DNA of 64,000 bases from Planotetraspora mira (GCF_016863275.1 NZ_BOOO01000016.1:62001-126000), one strand, 5' to 3'. Shown: positions 25,300 through 34,419, numbered from the stretch's first letter. Notes: generated by a model not told the origin, from the letters alone. Program-made: numbers and translations.

Positions 25300-26508
25300 G
25301 TGGATCGGATCTTCGTGGCCCGGCTGGCCGGCCTCGCCGTCTTCGATCCGGCCGGAGACCAGATCGGTCGGATCCGTGACGTCGTGGTCTCCCTGCGTGG
25401 CCCCCTTCCGCCACGTGTCCACGGCTTCGTCGTCGAGGTGCAGCCACGCCGCCGGGTCTTCCTGCCGATCACCCGTATCACCAGCATCGAGGCCGGCGCG
25501 GTCATCTTCACCGGCAAGCTCAACGTGCGCCGGTTCGAGCGGAGGAACGCCGAGACGCTGGCCATCGGCGAGATGCTCGACCTCGGCGTGCAGTACAAGG
25601 GCGAACCGGTCACCGTCCTCGACCTCGCGATGGAACAGGCACGGCCGTCCGAGTGGCAGATCGTCAAGGTGGCGGTCCGGAGAGGCACCCGCCGCCGGGG
25701 CGAGACGCTCGTCGTCGACTGGGACGAGGTCACCGGCTTCGGAATCACGCAGAAGGACCAGGGCGCGGCCAATCTGCTCGCGGCCTTCGAGTCCATGCGC
25801 CCGGCCGACCTGGCCAACATGCTCCACGAACTGCCCGGCAAGCGGATGGCCGAGGTGGCGGCCGCGCTCAACGACGACCGGCTCGCGGACGTGCTCGAAG
25901 AGCTGCCCGAGCGCGACCAGGTGGTCGTGCTGAGCCAGCTCCAGAAGGAGCGGGCCGCCGACGTGCTGGAGGAGATGAGCCCCGACGACGCCGCCGACCT
26001 GCTGCAGGAACTTCCCTCCGAGCAGGCGGAGACGCTGCTGCGGCTGATGATCCCCGAGGAGGCCGCCCCGGTCCGGCGGCTGCTGACCTACCGTGAGGAC
26101 ACCGCCGGGGGCATGATGACGTCCGAACCGGTCGTGCTGCCCCCGAACGCCACCGTGGCCGAGGCGCTCGCGCACATCCGGCAGCGGGAGCTGACCCCGG
26201 CCGTCGCCGCCGAGGTGTACGTGACCCGGCCGCCCACCGAGACGCCGACCGGCAGGTTCCTCGGTGTTGCGCACTTCCAGCGGCTGCTCAGAGAGCCGCC
26301 GTCCACCCTGCTCGGCGCCATGATAGACATCACCCTGGACCCGATCAGGCCGGAGTTCAGCCTCCGGGAGGTGGCCTCCTACATGGCCACCTACAACCTG
26401 GTCGCGATTCCCGTCGTCGATGAGCTCGGGCGTCTGCTCGGCGCGGTGACCGTGGACGACGTGCTCGACCACATGCTGCCCGAGGACTGGCGGGAAAGGC
26501 ACGACTGA
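25300..26508 (+). CDS. PRC-barrel / MgtE-N / CBS domain protein without membrane domain
   Basis: 402 residues. PRC-barrel-like segments (about 1-150; MDRIFVARLAGLAVFDPAG), an MgtE N-terminal superhelix (155-270; MRPADLANMLHELP, EEMSPDDAADLLQELP) and a CBS pair (275-395; DTAGGMMTSEPVVLP to VTVDDVLDHML). The membrane domain that makes MgtE a Mg2+ channel is missing, so this is a soluble sensor-like protein. It corresponds to Rv1232c of M. tuberculosis. The DUF1003 membrane gene follows 5 nt later and is a likely partner. Confidence 0.88.
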   Translation: MDRIFVARLAGLAVFDPAGDQIGRIRDVVVSLRGPLPPRVHGFVVEVQPRRRVFLPITRITSIEAGAVIFTGKLNVRRFERRNAETLAIGEMLDLGVQYKGEPVTVLDLAMEQARPSEWQIVKVAVRRGTRRRGETLVVDWDEVTGFGITQKDQGAANLLAAFESMRPADLANMLHELPGKRMAEVAAALNDDRLADVLEELPERDQVVVLSQLQKERAADVLEEMSPDDAADLLQELPSEQAETLLRLMIPEEAAPVRRLLTYREDTAGGMMTSEPVVLPPNATVAEALAHIRQRELTPAVAAEVYVTRPPTETPTGRFLGVAHFQRLLREPPSTLLGAMIDITLDPIRPEFSLREVASYMATYNLVAIPVVDELGRLLGAVTVDDVLDHMLPEDWRERHD

Positions 26509-26513
26509 GCGAC

Positions 26514-26975
26514 ATGACCGAGCGCCTCGACCAGCCGCGTGAGCTGACCTACCGGGTACGGCTCTACTACGACCCCGAGGCCTTCGGGCGGCTCTCCGAG
26601 CGGATCGCCCGGTTCCTCGGCACCGCCCGCTTCATCGTCTACATGACCGTGTTCGTCGGGGCCTGGCTCCTGTGGAACTTCCTGACGCCCTGGGCGTTCG
26701 ACCCCTATCCGTTCATCTTCCTGACGCTCATGCTCTCCCTCCAGGCGTCGTACGCCGCCCCGCTGATCCTCCTCGCGCAGAACCGGCAGGCCGACCGGGA
26801 CCGGATCCAGTACGAGCAGGACAGGATCACGGCCGAGCGCAACCAGGCGGAGATCGAATATCTCACCAGGGAGATCGCCGGCCTGCGCATCGCCGTCGGG
26901 GAGGTGGCCACCAGGGACTACATCCGGGCCGAACTCCAGCGTCTCCAGGACGAGCTCTCCGGCCAGGCCTCCTAA
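26514..26975 (+). CDS. DUF1003 membrane protein
   Basis: A 153-residue protein with two transmembrane helices (FIVYMTVFVGAWLLWNF and FIFLTLMLSLQASYAAPLIL) and a C-terminal coiled coil from about 85 (QNRQADRDRIQYEQDR onward). This matches DUF1003. It is coupled to the MgtE-like gene upstream (5-nt gap), as in M. tuberculosis Rv1232c-Rv1231c. Its last 4 nt overlap the convergent racemase gene. Confidence 0.9.
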   Translation: MTERLDQPRELTYRVRLYYDPEAFGRLSERIARFLGTARFIVYMTVFVGAWLLWNFLTPWAFDPYPFIFLTLMLSLQASYAAPLILLAQNRQADRDRIQYEQDRITAERNQAEIEYLTREIAGLRIAVGEVATRDYIRAELQRLQDELSGQAS

Positions 26976-27706
26976 CCGGCCTGCGTGAACGGCCCGCCGC
27001 GCCAGTCCGGCATCGGAGCGCGGCCGGAGGCCACCTCGAAGGCCGCCCGGGCGAGCAGGCGGGTCGAGTCCAGCGTCGGGAGCGGGGAGACGCCCGGCGT
27101 CACGAGGAGGGGGATCTCCGTGCAAACGAGCGCCACCGCGTCGCATCCCCGATCCGCCAGCCGCCCGATGACACGCGCATACTCCCGCCGCCCACGCTCG
27201 GAGACCACGCCGTTGAGCAGTTCCTCGAAGATGACCTCGTCGACGATCTCCCGGTCCCCCGCCTCCGGCACCTCGGCCGCGATCCCGCGCCTCCCGAACG
27301 CCACGGGATAGAGCGGGCCGTCCATCAGGTACCGGGTTCCGAGCACACCGACCCGCGTCCTGCCGTCACGAGCGGCACGGTCCGCGACGACGTCGGCGAT
27401 GTGCAGGCCCGGCAGGGCGAGATCCTCTCCGGGCAGTTCCAGGGCCATGTGGGCGGTGTTGTCCGGGCAGACGAACAAGTCCGCCCCGGCCCTCGCGAGC
27501 CTTCCCACGCTCACCGACAGCGTGTCCCTGATCGAGGCGTGGTCCCCGGCGTCCCAGGCGGGCATGCTGCGCGCCAGAGCGATGCAGTCCATGGTCACGT
27601 CCGGATGCTCGTGCGGGCCGAGCCCGGCGAACCCCTCCTGACAGAAGGCGAGGAAGCACAGCGCGGCCCCCTCGGTGCTGTGGGCGAGAATGCCGAGATG
27701 CCTCAT
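26972..27706 (-). CDS. Aspartate/glutamate racemase family protein
   Basis: A 244-residue cofactor-independent racemase-fold protein. The two catalytic cysteines are in CPDNTAH and CTEIPLL, the standard pair for proton abstraction from both faces. N-terminal GILAHSTEGAALCF differs from typical aspartate racemases (GGMGPxAT), so substrate specificity is uncertain. AGAGGA lies about 10 nt before ATG. An isolated gene inserted between the conserved MgtE-like and mrp blocks. Confidence 0.87.
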   Translation of the reverse strand: MRHLGILAHSTEGAALCFLAFCQEGFAGLGPHEHPDVTMDCIALARSMPAWDAGDHASIRDTLSVSVGRLARAGADLFVCPDNTAHMALELPGEDLALPGLHIADVVADRAARDGRTRVGVLGTRYLMDGPLYPVAFGRRGIAAEVPEAGDREIVDEVIFEELLNGVVSERGRREYARVIGRLADRGCDAVALVCTEIPLLVTPGVSPLPTLDSTRLLARAAFEVASGRAPMPDWRGGPFTQAG

Positions 27707-27811
27707 CGGGGCTCAGTCCTCTTCCGTAAGCCGTTTCCCATTGGTCTTCATATTGCGCAAATCCTCGCGGACGCAGGCACACCCGCGTTCGTCGGACCGC
27801 GCGAGAGTCCA

Positions 27812-27817
27812 TAGCAT
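27812..27817 (+). promoter_or_regulatory. -10 hexamer TAGCAT, leaderless start at 27824
   Basis: TANNNT hexamer 6 nt before the mrp ATG, with no ribosome-binding site. Confidence 0.45.
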
Positions 27818-27823
27818 GGATTC

Positions 27824-28963
27824 ATGGCACCATCCCCAGAATTGGTAACGGCCGCGCTGGCTACGGTCAACGACCCCGAGATCCGCCGGCCGATCACCGA
27901 CCTTGACATGGTCAAGAGCGTCGATATCTCCCCGGACGGGGTGGTGCGCGTCGGCATCTTCCTCACGGTCGCCGGCTGCCCCATGAGGGACACCATCACC
28001 CGCGACGTCACCGCCGCGGTCTCCAAGCTCGACGGCGTCGCCCGCGTCCACGTGGACATGGACGTCATGAGCGGCGACCAGCGCAAGAACCTGCAGACCA
28101 AGCTGCGCGGCGACCGCGGGCCGGAGAAGGAGATCCCCTTCGCCAGGCCCGGCTCGCTGACCCGCGTGTTCGCCGTGGCCAGCGGCAAGGGCGGTGTCGG
28201 CAAGTCGTCCGTCACCGTCAACCTCGCGGCCTCGATGGCCGCCTCGGGCCTGAAGGTCGGCGTCGTGGACGCCGACATCTACGGCCACTCCGTGCCCCGC
28301 ATGCTCGGGGTGAGCGACCGGCCCACCAAGGTCGAAGACATGATCATGCCGCCCGTGGCGCATGACATCAAGGTCATCTCGGTCGGCATGTTCAAGCCCG
28401 AGGGCAACACCCCGGTGGTCTGGCGTGGCCCGATGCTCGACCGCGCGCTGCACCAGTTCCTCGCGGACGTCTTCTGGGGCGACCTCGACGTGCTGCTGAT
28501 GGACCTGCCGCCCGGCACCGGCGACATCGCGATCTCCGTGGCCCAGCGGATGCCCACGGCCGAACTCCTCGTCGTGACCACCCCGCAGCAGGCGGCCGCC
28601 GAGGTCGCCGAGCGCGCCGGATCCATCGCGGCGCAGACCCACCAGCAGATCGCGGGGGTCATCGAGAACATGGCGTGGCTGCCCTGCCCGCACTGCGACG
28701 AGCGCATCGCGGTGTTCGGCGAGGGCGGCGGTCAGACGGTGGCCGACGCGCTCACCCGAACGCTGGGCTCCCGGGTGCCGCTGCTCGGCCAGGTGCCGAT
28801 CGACCTGCGACTGCGTGAGGGCGGCGACGAGGGCAAGCCTCTCGTCCTGACCGATCCGGACGCTCCGGCCTCCGCCGAACTGCGCCGGATCGCCGCCGGC
28901 CTGAGCAAGAAGTCCACCAGCCTCAAGGGCCTCAAGCTGGACATCTCGCCCACCAAGCACTGA
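27824..28963 (+). CDS. mrp: Mrp/ApbC family Fe-S cluster carrier ATPase
   Basis: 379 residues. An N-terminal MIP18/DUF59 domain (about 5-80, with VAGCPMRDTI), then a P-loop NTPase: deviant Walker A SGKGGVGKSS near residue 122, DADIYGHS, and LLMDLPPGTGD. The CPHC motif near residue 288 is the Cys pair that bridges a [4Fe-4S] cluster between two subunits. It loads clusters onto apoproteins. The position beside tatB, htrA, rseA and sigE is the conserved actinobacterial arrangement. Confidence 0.95.
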   Translation: MAPSPELVTAALATVNDPEIRRPITDLDMVKSVDISPDGVVRVGIFLTVAGCPMRDTITRDVTAAVSKLDGVARVHVDMDVMSGDQRKNLQTKLRGDRGPEKEIPFARPGSLTRVFAVASGKGGVGKSSVTVNLAASMAASGLKVGVVDADIYGHSVPRMLGVSDRPTKVEDMIMPPVAHDIKVISVGMFKPEGNTPVVWRGPMLDRALHQFLADVFWGDLDVLLMDLPPGTGDIAISVAQRMPTAELLVVTTPQQAAAEVAERAGSIAAQTHQQIAGVIENMAWLPCPHCDERIAVFGEGGGQTVADALTRTLGSRVPLLGQVPIDLRLREGGDEGKPLVLTDPDAPASAELRRIAAGLSKKSTSLKGLKLDISPTKH

Positions 28964-28973
28964 CGACGGGGGC

Positions 28974-29321
28974 CTACGTGGCCTCGTTGTCGTAGGGCGG
29001 GATCTCCCCGAAGCCGAGTTCCGGCTCGGCGGCCTCGATCGGCTCGGAAGCGGTGCGGGTCGTACCGTTCCAGTCGTTCTCGATGTCGTCGAGCAGGTGC
29101 TTGCGCACGAAGGTCTTCGGATTGAGGTCCGCCGGGTCGAAATTGGAGAACTCAGGCCCGAGATTGGCCTGCAGGTCCGCCTTGGCGTTGTTGGCCATCT
29201 GGCGAAGCTGCCGCAACGTCTTTCCGGCCTGCGAGGCCGCCTGTGGCAGCTTGTCGGGACCGAACACGAGCAGACCGATCACCACGAGCGCCAGGATCTC
29301 CCACCAGCCCAGTCCGAACAC
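28974..29321 (-). CDS. tatB: TatB, twin-arginine translocase subunit
   Basis: A 115-residue protein: one N-terminal transmembrane helix (GWWEILALVVIGLLVFGPDKLP), the conserved FGP hinge, an amphipathic helix (RQLRQMANNAKADLQ) and a polar tail with GPEFSNFDPADLNP. These are TatB rather than TatA features. It is part of the receptor for folded proteins carrying twin-arginine signals. GTG 29321 with GAGGAG upstream. Third in the line sigE-rseA-htrA-tatB. Confidence 0.9.
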   Translation of the reverse strand: MFGLGWWEILALVVIGLLVFGPDKLPQAASQAGKTLRQLRQMANNAKADLQANLGPEFSNFDPADLNPKTFVRKHLLDDIENDWNGTTRTASEPIEAAEPELGFGEIPPYDNEAT

Positions 29322-29374
29322 GGTGATCTCCTCAATAAAGCAACGACTGGGTTCAGCCTAATACCCCCCATTCC

Positions 29375-29390
29375 GGCCCGGGACCGGGCC
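29375..29390 (-). terminator. Short hairpin between htrA and tatB
   Basis: GGCCCG pairs with CGGGCC around GGAC directly after the htrA stop. No T-tract; it may only partly separate htrA from tatB transcription. Confidence 0.35.
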
Positions 29391-30710
29391 TCAGGAGGGC
29401 CGCACCGCCGGGACGGGCGCCGCGCCCACCGTTACCGTGGCCGTCTTCGTCTGGCCGTCGTGCTGGAACCTGATGGTCACCTTGTCTCCCGGCGTCTTGC
29501 TCCTGATCGTGACGACCAGTTCGCGACTGCCCCCGACCGGCTGGCCGTCGACCTCCAAGATGACGTCCCCCGGCGCCAGACCGGCCTCGGCGGCCGGGCC
29601 GCCGGGAGTCACGGGGGGTTCACCTGACTCGGTCCTGGTCGCGATCCTGACGCCCTCGCCCTGGTAGCCCTGGTCGATGGTGATGCCGATCCGCGAGGTC
29701 CTGGCGACGCCGGTGGTGATGAGTTCCTGGGCGATCCTGCGCACATGGTTGACGGGGATCGCGAAGCCGAGGCCGATGCTGCCCGTCTGCTGGCCCAGCG
29801 CCGGGGAACCGCCGACCGCGGCGATCGCCGAATTCACGCCGATCACCTCACCCGAGCCGTTGACCAGCGGACCACCCGAATTTCCGGGATTGATGGCGGC
29901 GTCCGTCTGGATCGCGTTGATGAGCGCGTAGTCGGACCCGGTCGACCCGCCCGCCTCGACCGGCCGGTTGAGCGAGCTGACGATGCCGGTGGTGACGGTG
30001 CCGGCGAGGCCCAGCGGCGAGCCGATGGCGATGACGGGGTCTCCGACCACCACGCTGTCGGAGTTGCCGAGAGGCAGTTCCGGGGCCGTGACCGCCCCAT
30101 CCGGCTTGACCACGGCGATGTCCGAGTTGGGATCACGGCCGACGATCTTGGCACCGGCGGACGAGCCGTCGTTGAACCGGATCTTGATCTCGCCGCCCTG
30201 CCCGCTGACCGCGGCCACGTGATCGTTGGTCACGATGTAGCCGCCCTTGATGACGAAACCCGAGCCGGTGCCCGCCTCGCTGTTGCCCCTAACCTCCAGC
30301 GACACGACGCTGGGCAGCACCTTGGCCGCGACGCCCGCCACGGACGCGGGCGGACGGGCCGTCGTACCGGCCGCAGGGGCGGCCAGGGAGTATCCCGGGT
30401 CGGTGCCCGCGGGCGGCCGGGTGAGGAGCCACGTGCCCACACTCGCCGCTCCACCCGAGACCAGCGCGATGACCACGGCCAGCGTCGCGAACAGCCCGGC
30501 CCGCGCCGGAGCCGGCCTGACCGGCCCGACCGGCGGCAGGCCGCTCTGCAGGAGGGCGGGCGGCGCCGTGGGAGACGCCCAGCCCTGACCGATGCCATGC
30601 GCGCCGGGCGAGGGCGGAGATCCGCCGGGATGACCCCAGCCGGGCTCCTCGCCCACAGGGAAGAACTCAGGCCGGTCCGACGCGCTGGAGGAACGCGTGT
30701 GATCGGTCAT
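29391..30710 (-). CDS. htrA: HtrA/DegP-like membrane serine protease with PDZ domain
   Basis: 439 residues. A disordered N-terminus of about 75 residues, one transmembrane helix (VVIALVSGGAASVGTWLL), a trypsin-like domain with catalytic His in VTNDHVA (about 163), Asp in NSDIAVVK and Ser in GNSGGPL (about 277), then a PDZ domain (GLAPGDVILEVDGQPV). The protease faces outside the membrane and degrades or refolds damaged exported proteins. It lies downstream of sigE-rseA as in M. tuberculosis Rv1221-Rv1223. Start ATG 30710 uses GAGGAG. Confidence 0.93.
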   Translation of the reverse strand: MTDHTRSSSASDRPEFFPVGEEPGWGHPGGSPPSPGAHGIGQGWASPTAPPALLQSGLPPVGPVRPAPARAGLFATLAVVIALVSGGAASVGTWLLTRPPAGTDPGYSLAAPAAGTTARPPASVAGVAAKVLPSVVSLEVRGNSEAGTGSGFVIKGGYIVTNDHVAAVSGQGGEIKIRFNDGSSAGAKIVGRDPNSDIAVVKPDGAVTAPELPLGNSDSVVVGDPVIAIGSPLGLAGTVTTGIVSSLNRPVEAGGSTGSDYALINAIQTDAAINPGNSGGPLVNGSGEVIGVNSAIAAVGGSPALGQQTGSIGLGFAIPVNHVRRIAQELITTGVARTSRIGITIDQGYQGEGVRIATRTESGEPPVTPGGPAAEAGLAPGDVILEVDGQPVGGSRELVVTIRSKTPGDKVTIRFQHDGQTKTATVTVGAAPVPAVRPS

Positions 30711-30769
30711 CGGGGCAACCACTCCTCACGCGACGACGGCAACGCCTGATGCTATGCCGTTTCCCGTGG

Positions 30770-31330
30770 TCAGCGGGAGAACCCCGGGCTGGTGCTGCCT
30801 GACGGCGTCGGCGACGCCTTCACGAAGGGCGCCGGGTCCTGCGCCGGGTGTACGAACAACACCTCGGGACCCGGATCCTGGTGGGCGCCGGATCCGCCGA
30901 CCATGAAGATCGTCCCGAGTGCCACCGCCGCGGACGCGACGCCGACGGCGACGTATCCGGCACGCCTGGCCCGGCCCGGCCGCCTCCCCGGACCGGACAA
31001 CCCGCTGGGGCGCCCCGGCCGGTTGTCGAGCGGGGCGATGCCGTGCATCCCCGGCAGGCCACTGGACGCGAACGCCGGATGGTCGGGAAAGGGGCGCATG
31101 CGCGGCGGCAGCGGCCCCCCCGGCTCCGACATCCTCAACAGGGACATCGTCAGGTCGGCCGGCATGGCCGGCGGCTCCATGGACCGAAGACGGCTCTTCA
31201 GCGCGCGCAGCGCGTCGACCTCCGCACGGCAGTCCGCACAGAACGTCAGGTGGCCAAGCGCCCGCTCACGCTCGCTGTGGCCGAGTTCGCCGTCGATGAG
31301 CGCGGAAACGCGCTCGCCAAGGTGATTCAC
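30770..31330 (-). CDS. rseA: RseA-like zinc-associated anti-sigma factor
   Basis: A 186-residue membrane anti-sigma factor. The ZAS motif HLTFCADC near residue 30 provides His and two Cys ligands, preceded by [16 protein letters not shown] transmembrane helix is near 135-155 ([19 protein letters not shown]). It should hold SigE inactive until stress. GTG 31330 overlaps the sigE stop (GTGA, 31330-31327) and GGAGGG lies just before it, so translation is coupled. A long in-frame upstream extension is only the sigE antisense-frame shadow. Confidence 0.9.
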   Translation of the reverse strand: MNHLGERVSALIDGELGHSERERALGHLTFCADCRAEVDALRALKSRLRSMEPPAMPADLTMSLLRMSEPGGPLPPRMRPFPDHPAFASSGLPGMHGIAPLDNRPGRPSGLSGPGRRPGRARRAGYVAVGVASAAVALGTIFMVGGSGAHQDPGPEVLFVHPAQDPAPFVKASPTPSGSTSPGFSR

Positions 31331-31965
31331 AGTCCCTCCCTGCTGAATGACGGGGGGAACTGATCGCCGCTTCTGTCTGTGGAAGGTGCGCGGTGCTCCA
31401 GAGCCTCCCGGAGTTGTGCCCGGGCCCGGTGGATGCGGCTGCGCACGGTCCCGAGCTTCACGCCGAGTGTCGCGGCGATCTCTTCGTAGGACAGGCCCTC
31501 GATGTCGCACAACACGACCGCGGCCCGGAACTCGGGCGCCAGGGCGTCGAGCGCCGCCTGGATGTCGGGCTCCAGGTGCGCGTCGTCATAGGCCTGCGCG
31601 GGTGAGGGCTCCCGGCCGCGCAGCCGCTCGGCGGCGTCGTCGGCCAGACCCTCGAAGCGGATGCGCTGCCTGCGCCGCGCCATGTCGAGGAAGAGGTTCG
31701 TCGTGATCCGGTGCAACCAGCCCTCGAACGTCCCCGGCGTGTAACTCGACAGGGAACGGAACACGCGGACGAAGACCTCCTGGGTGAGGTCTTCCGCGTC
31801 GTGCACGTTGCCCGTCAGCCGGTAAGCCAGCCGGTACACCCGCGCGGAATGCGTTCGGACGACCTCCTCCCAGGTGGGAGGCGTCCAGCCGGACACCGAA
31901 GTCTCCGCCTGGTGGTCGTGCTCGTCCACCGGCATTCCTCTCTGCAGGATCGTCGCTACAGCCAT
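31327..31965 (-). CDS. sigE: ECF RNA polymerase sigma factor SigE
   Basis: A 212-residue group 4 sigma factor. Region 2: [22 protein letters not shown]-type helix and [20 protein letters not shown]. Region 4: [20 protein letters not shown] and [17 protein letters not shown]. The N-terminal extension of about 30 residues is like mycobacterial SigE. The start may be ATG 31965 or a Met ten codons later; several starts are used in M. tuberculosis. A SigE-type promoter at 32036-32063 suggests autoregulation. It controls the cell-envelope stress response with RseA. Confidence 0.93.
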   Translation of the reverse strand: MAVATILQRGMPVDEHDHQAETSVSGWTPPTWEEVVRTHSARVYRLAYRLTGNVHDAEDLTQEVFVRVFRSLSSYTPGTFEGWLHRITTNLFLDMARRRQRIRFEGLADDAAERLRGREPSPAQAYDDAHLEPDIQAALDALAPEFRAAVVLCDIEGLSYEEIAATLGVKLGTVRSRIHRARAQLREALEHRAPSTDRSGDQFPPSFSREGL

Positions 31966-32035
31966 AGTGCCTGGTTTCGCCCCTTCCCGCGCACCGCGAG
32001 TCGAACGGCCTTGAACAAAGACCGTCCAAAGCGTG

Positions 32036-32063
32036 CAACGTCACCGTTGTGGCGTGAGTTCCC
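32036..32063 (-). promoter_or_regulatory. ECF/SigE-type promoter of sigE
   Basis: Minus strand: GGGAACT (32063-32057), a 16-nt spacer, then CGTTG (32040-32036). This matches the GGAAC-N15/16-CGTT pattern known for SigE/SigH-class factors in mycobacteria. The predicted transcript has a leader of about 65 nt to the 31965 start. Confidence 0.6.
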
Positions 32064-32081
32064 GTTCCGGTCCGACTCCCC

Positions 32082-32087
32082 TAGGCT
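32082..32087 (+). promoter_or_regulatory. -10 hexamer TAGGCT before the O-methyltransferase gene
   Basis: 9 nt before an in-frame ATG at 32097 and 33 nt before ATG 32121, which has a strong ribosome-binding site. It would serve either start. Confidence 0.4.
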
Positions 32088-32120
32088 GCGACCAACATGA
32101 ACCAGGGGAAGGAGAGGCCG

Positions 32121-32756
32121 ATGGCGACTCCGGCCAGCCTGGAGTACGCGGAGGACTTCGTTCCAGAGGACGAGATCCTCCAGGAGGCCCGCAGACGTGG
32201 CATCGAGGTGGGAGCGACACCGCTCCTGCCCGGGTGCGGGGCGGCCTTGTGCTTCCTCGCGACAGTGGCCGGCGCCCGTTCGGTGGTCGAGGTCGGCACC
32301 GGATGCGGCGTCTCCGGCTTGTGGCTCCTACGCGGAATGCGACCGGACGGCACGCTGACCAGCGTGGACGTCGAACCGGAGCACCAGCGCATGGCCCGGC
32401 AGACGTTCGCCGAGGCCGGCTATTCCGGCAGCAGGATCCGCCTCATCGGAGGCCGCGCCCTCGATGTGCTGCCGCGCCTGGCCGACGGCGGCTACGACCT
32501 GGTCTTCTGTGACGCGGCGAAGCAGGAGTACCTCGACTACCTGGACGAGTCGATCCGGCTGCTGCGCCCCGGCGGCGTGGTGGCCTTCGCGAACGCCCTC
32601 TGGCGCGACCAGGTCGCCGACCCCACCCGGCGCGACCCGGACACCGTCGCCGTCCGGGAACTCGGCCGGATGGTCAGGGAGGAGGAGCGTCTGCGCCCGC
32701 TCATGCTCCCCCTGGGCGACGGTCTCCTGGTCGCGGTCAAGCTGCCGCCCGCCTAG
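32121..32756 (+). CDS. O-methyltransferase, class I SAM-dependent (COMT-like)
   Basis: A 211-residue methyltransferase from ATG 32121 (AAGGAG 6 nt upstream); an ATG eight codons earlier is also possible. SAM-binding motif I is VVEVGTGCGVSGLWLL, acidic residue in LTSVDVEPEHQ, and DLVFCDAAKQEYLDYL matches the metal-dependent catechol O-methyltransferase family. It corresponds to M. tuberculosis Rv1220c, also divergent from sigE. The substrate is unknown. The 3' end overlaps pepA by 4 nt, convergently. Confidence 0.9.
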   Translation: MATPASLEYAEDFVPEDEILQEARRRGIEVGATPLLPGCGAALCFLATVAGARSVVEVGTGCGVSGLWLLRGMRPDGTLTSVDVEPEHQRMARQTFAEAGYSGSRIRLIGGRALDVLPRLADGGYDLVFCDAAKQEYLDYLDESIRLLRPGGVVAFANALWRDQVADPTRRDPDTVAVRELGRMVREEERLRPLMLPLGDGLLVAVKLPPA

Positions 32757-34180
32757 GCGGCCAGGTAGCTCAGCAACATCCTGACGCCGAAGCCCGTGGC
32801 GCCCTTGGTGAACTGGCCGTCGTCGGCGGCCGACCGCGCGGGCCCGGCGATGTCCAGGTGCGCCCAGGGCCGCTTGCCGACGAACTCCCGCAGATACAGC
32901 GCCGCGATGACCGACCCCGCGGCACCGGACATCTTGCGGTCCACGTTGGTCAGGTCGGCGACATCCGAGTCCAGGTCGGCGCGGTAGTCCTCGAGCAGGG
33001 GCATGCGCCAGAACCGGTCTCCGCTGGTCTCACCGGCGGAGAGCAGAGAGTCGGCGACCGACTCGTCTGTGGCGTAGAGCGCCCCCAGGGAGACCCCCAG
33101 CGCCACCTTCGCGGCACCGGTGAGCGTGGCGATGTCGATCATCACGTCGGGGTCCAGTTCGGCGTCGGCGTACGCCAGGGCGTCGGCCAGCACGAGCCGG
33201 CCCTCGGCGTCGGTGTTGAGCACCTCGACCGTGCGCCCGCCGTACTGCGTGATGACGTCGCTCGGCCTCTGGGCCGAGCCCGAGATGGCGTTCTCCGCGC
33301 AGGCGACCAGGCCCGTCACGCGGACCGGCACCTCGAAGGCGGCCAGCGCGCTCATCACGGCCATCACGACCGCACCGCCCGCCATGTCGGTCTTCATGGT
33401 CTTCATGCCCTCGTTGGGCTTCAGCGACAGGCCGCCCGTGTCGAACGTGATGCCCTTGCCCGCCAGGACCACGTGCGGGGTGCCGTCACCGGCGTTCTCC
33501 GGCGTGTACTGGAGCTGGACGAACCTGGGCGGGTGGATCGAGCCCTGACCGACCGCCCGGATGCCCCCGAACTCGCCGAGGTCGGCGCCCGCCCAGACCC
33601 GTACGGCCAGGCCGTGATCGGCGGCGATGACCCGGGCCTGGTCGGCCAGCCATTCGGGAGTCTTCACGTCGGCCGGGGTGTTGACCAGGTCGCGGGCGAG
33701 TGCGGTGGCGCGGGCGGCCACCTCGCCGCGGCGCAGAGCCTGCTCGTCCGCGCCGGTGAAGACGATCTCCTCCACCGCGCTCGTCCGGGTCTGGCCGATC
33801 CTGAACGTGTAGGAGGCGAGGAGCGTCCCTTCGACGAGAGCGCTCACGTCACCATGGGCGGGGACCACGACGGAAAGGGAGGGCCGGCCCTTGGCCTTCC
33901 GCGCGATGGCCGCTCCCGCCTTGCGCAGCGCCGGAGCGGTGCAGTCGCCCGTCCCGTAGAGCAGCACGCGGCCCACACCGTCCCCCCTGACCACGGGAAC
34001 CTCGAAGACCTCGCCAGGCTCGCCCTTGGCTTCGTAGTGGGACAGCAGGGCGCTCACCGGCACGGGGAGCTCGACCGGCGGAGCGAGGTCCGGCCCGAAG
34101 GGCACCGCGGTCAGCTCCGCGTCTTCGGCGAGCCGGTCAGCAACGGTCAACGTGGTCTCAATTGGCACGAACGCCTCCAA
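32753..34180 (-). CDS. pepA: Leucyl aminopeptidase (M17, PepA)
   Basis: A 475-residue M17 aminopeptidase. The signature NTDAEGRL and the metal site GKGITFDTGGLSLKP plus KTDMAGGAVVM are intact, giving a two-metal active site in the C-terminal half. The N-terminal 170 residues are the variable M17 domain. Cytosolic peptide turnover. ATG 34180 is the start; only a weak ribosome-binding site is seen. Confidence 0.95.
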   Translation of the reverse strand: MEAFVPIETTLTVADRLAEDAELTAVPFGPDLAPPVELPVPVSALLSHYEAKGEPGEVFEVPVVRGDGVGRVLLYGTGDCTAPALRKAGAAIARKAKGRPSLSVVVPAHGDVSALVEGTLLASYTFRIGQTRTSAVEEIVFTGADEQALRRGEVAARATALARDLVNTPADVKTPEWLADQARVIAADHGLAVRVWAGADLGEFGGIRAVGQGSIHPPRFVQLQYTPENAGDGTPHVVLAGKGITFDTGGLSLKPNEGMKTMKTDMAGGAVVMAVMSALAAFEVPVRVTGLVACAENAISGSAQRPSDVITQYGGRTVEVLNTDAEGRLVLADALAYADAELDPDVMIDIATLTGAAKVALGVSLGALYATDESVADSLLSAGETSGDRFWRMPLLEDYRADLDSDVADLTNVDRKMSGAAGSVIAALYLREFVGKRPWAHLDIAGPARSAADDGQFTKGATGFGVRMLLSYLAA

Positions 34181-34251
34181 ATAGGGCGGCCCCGGCGCGG
34201 GGGGGAAATCCCGTCACCAGGGCCGAAAAGTCGAACAAGTCGGCTGAAACC

Positions 34252-34419
34252 TCAGCCGACCACTGTCTTCAGCGCGTCTCCGAGAGCGCCGGCCTCATCC
34301 GCCGAGAGCTCGACGACGAGTCGGCCGCCACCCTCGAGAGGGACCCGCATGACGATGCCCCGTCCTTCCTTGGTGACCTCCAGCGGACCGTCGCCAGTCC
34401 GTGGCTTCATCGCCGCCAT
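34252..34419 (-). CDS. DUF3117 small protein
   Basis: A 55-residue protein, MAAMKPRTGDGPLEVTKEGR and onwards, ending LGDALKTVVG, matching the actinobacterial DUF3117 family in length and sequence (M. tuberculosis Rv1211). The longer in-frame upstream part is not conserved in style; ATG 34419 has GGGAAGGGA 6-9 nt before it. Function unknown. The 180 nt upstream, to the paaX gene, hold a weak hairpin but no gene. Confidence 0.88.
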   Translation of the reverse strand: MAAMKPRTGDGPLEVTKEGRGIVMRVPLEGGGRLVVELSADEAGALGDALKTVVG

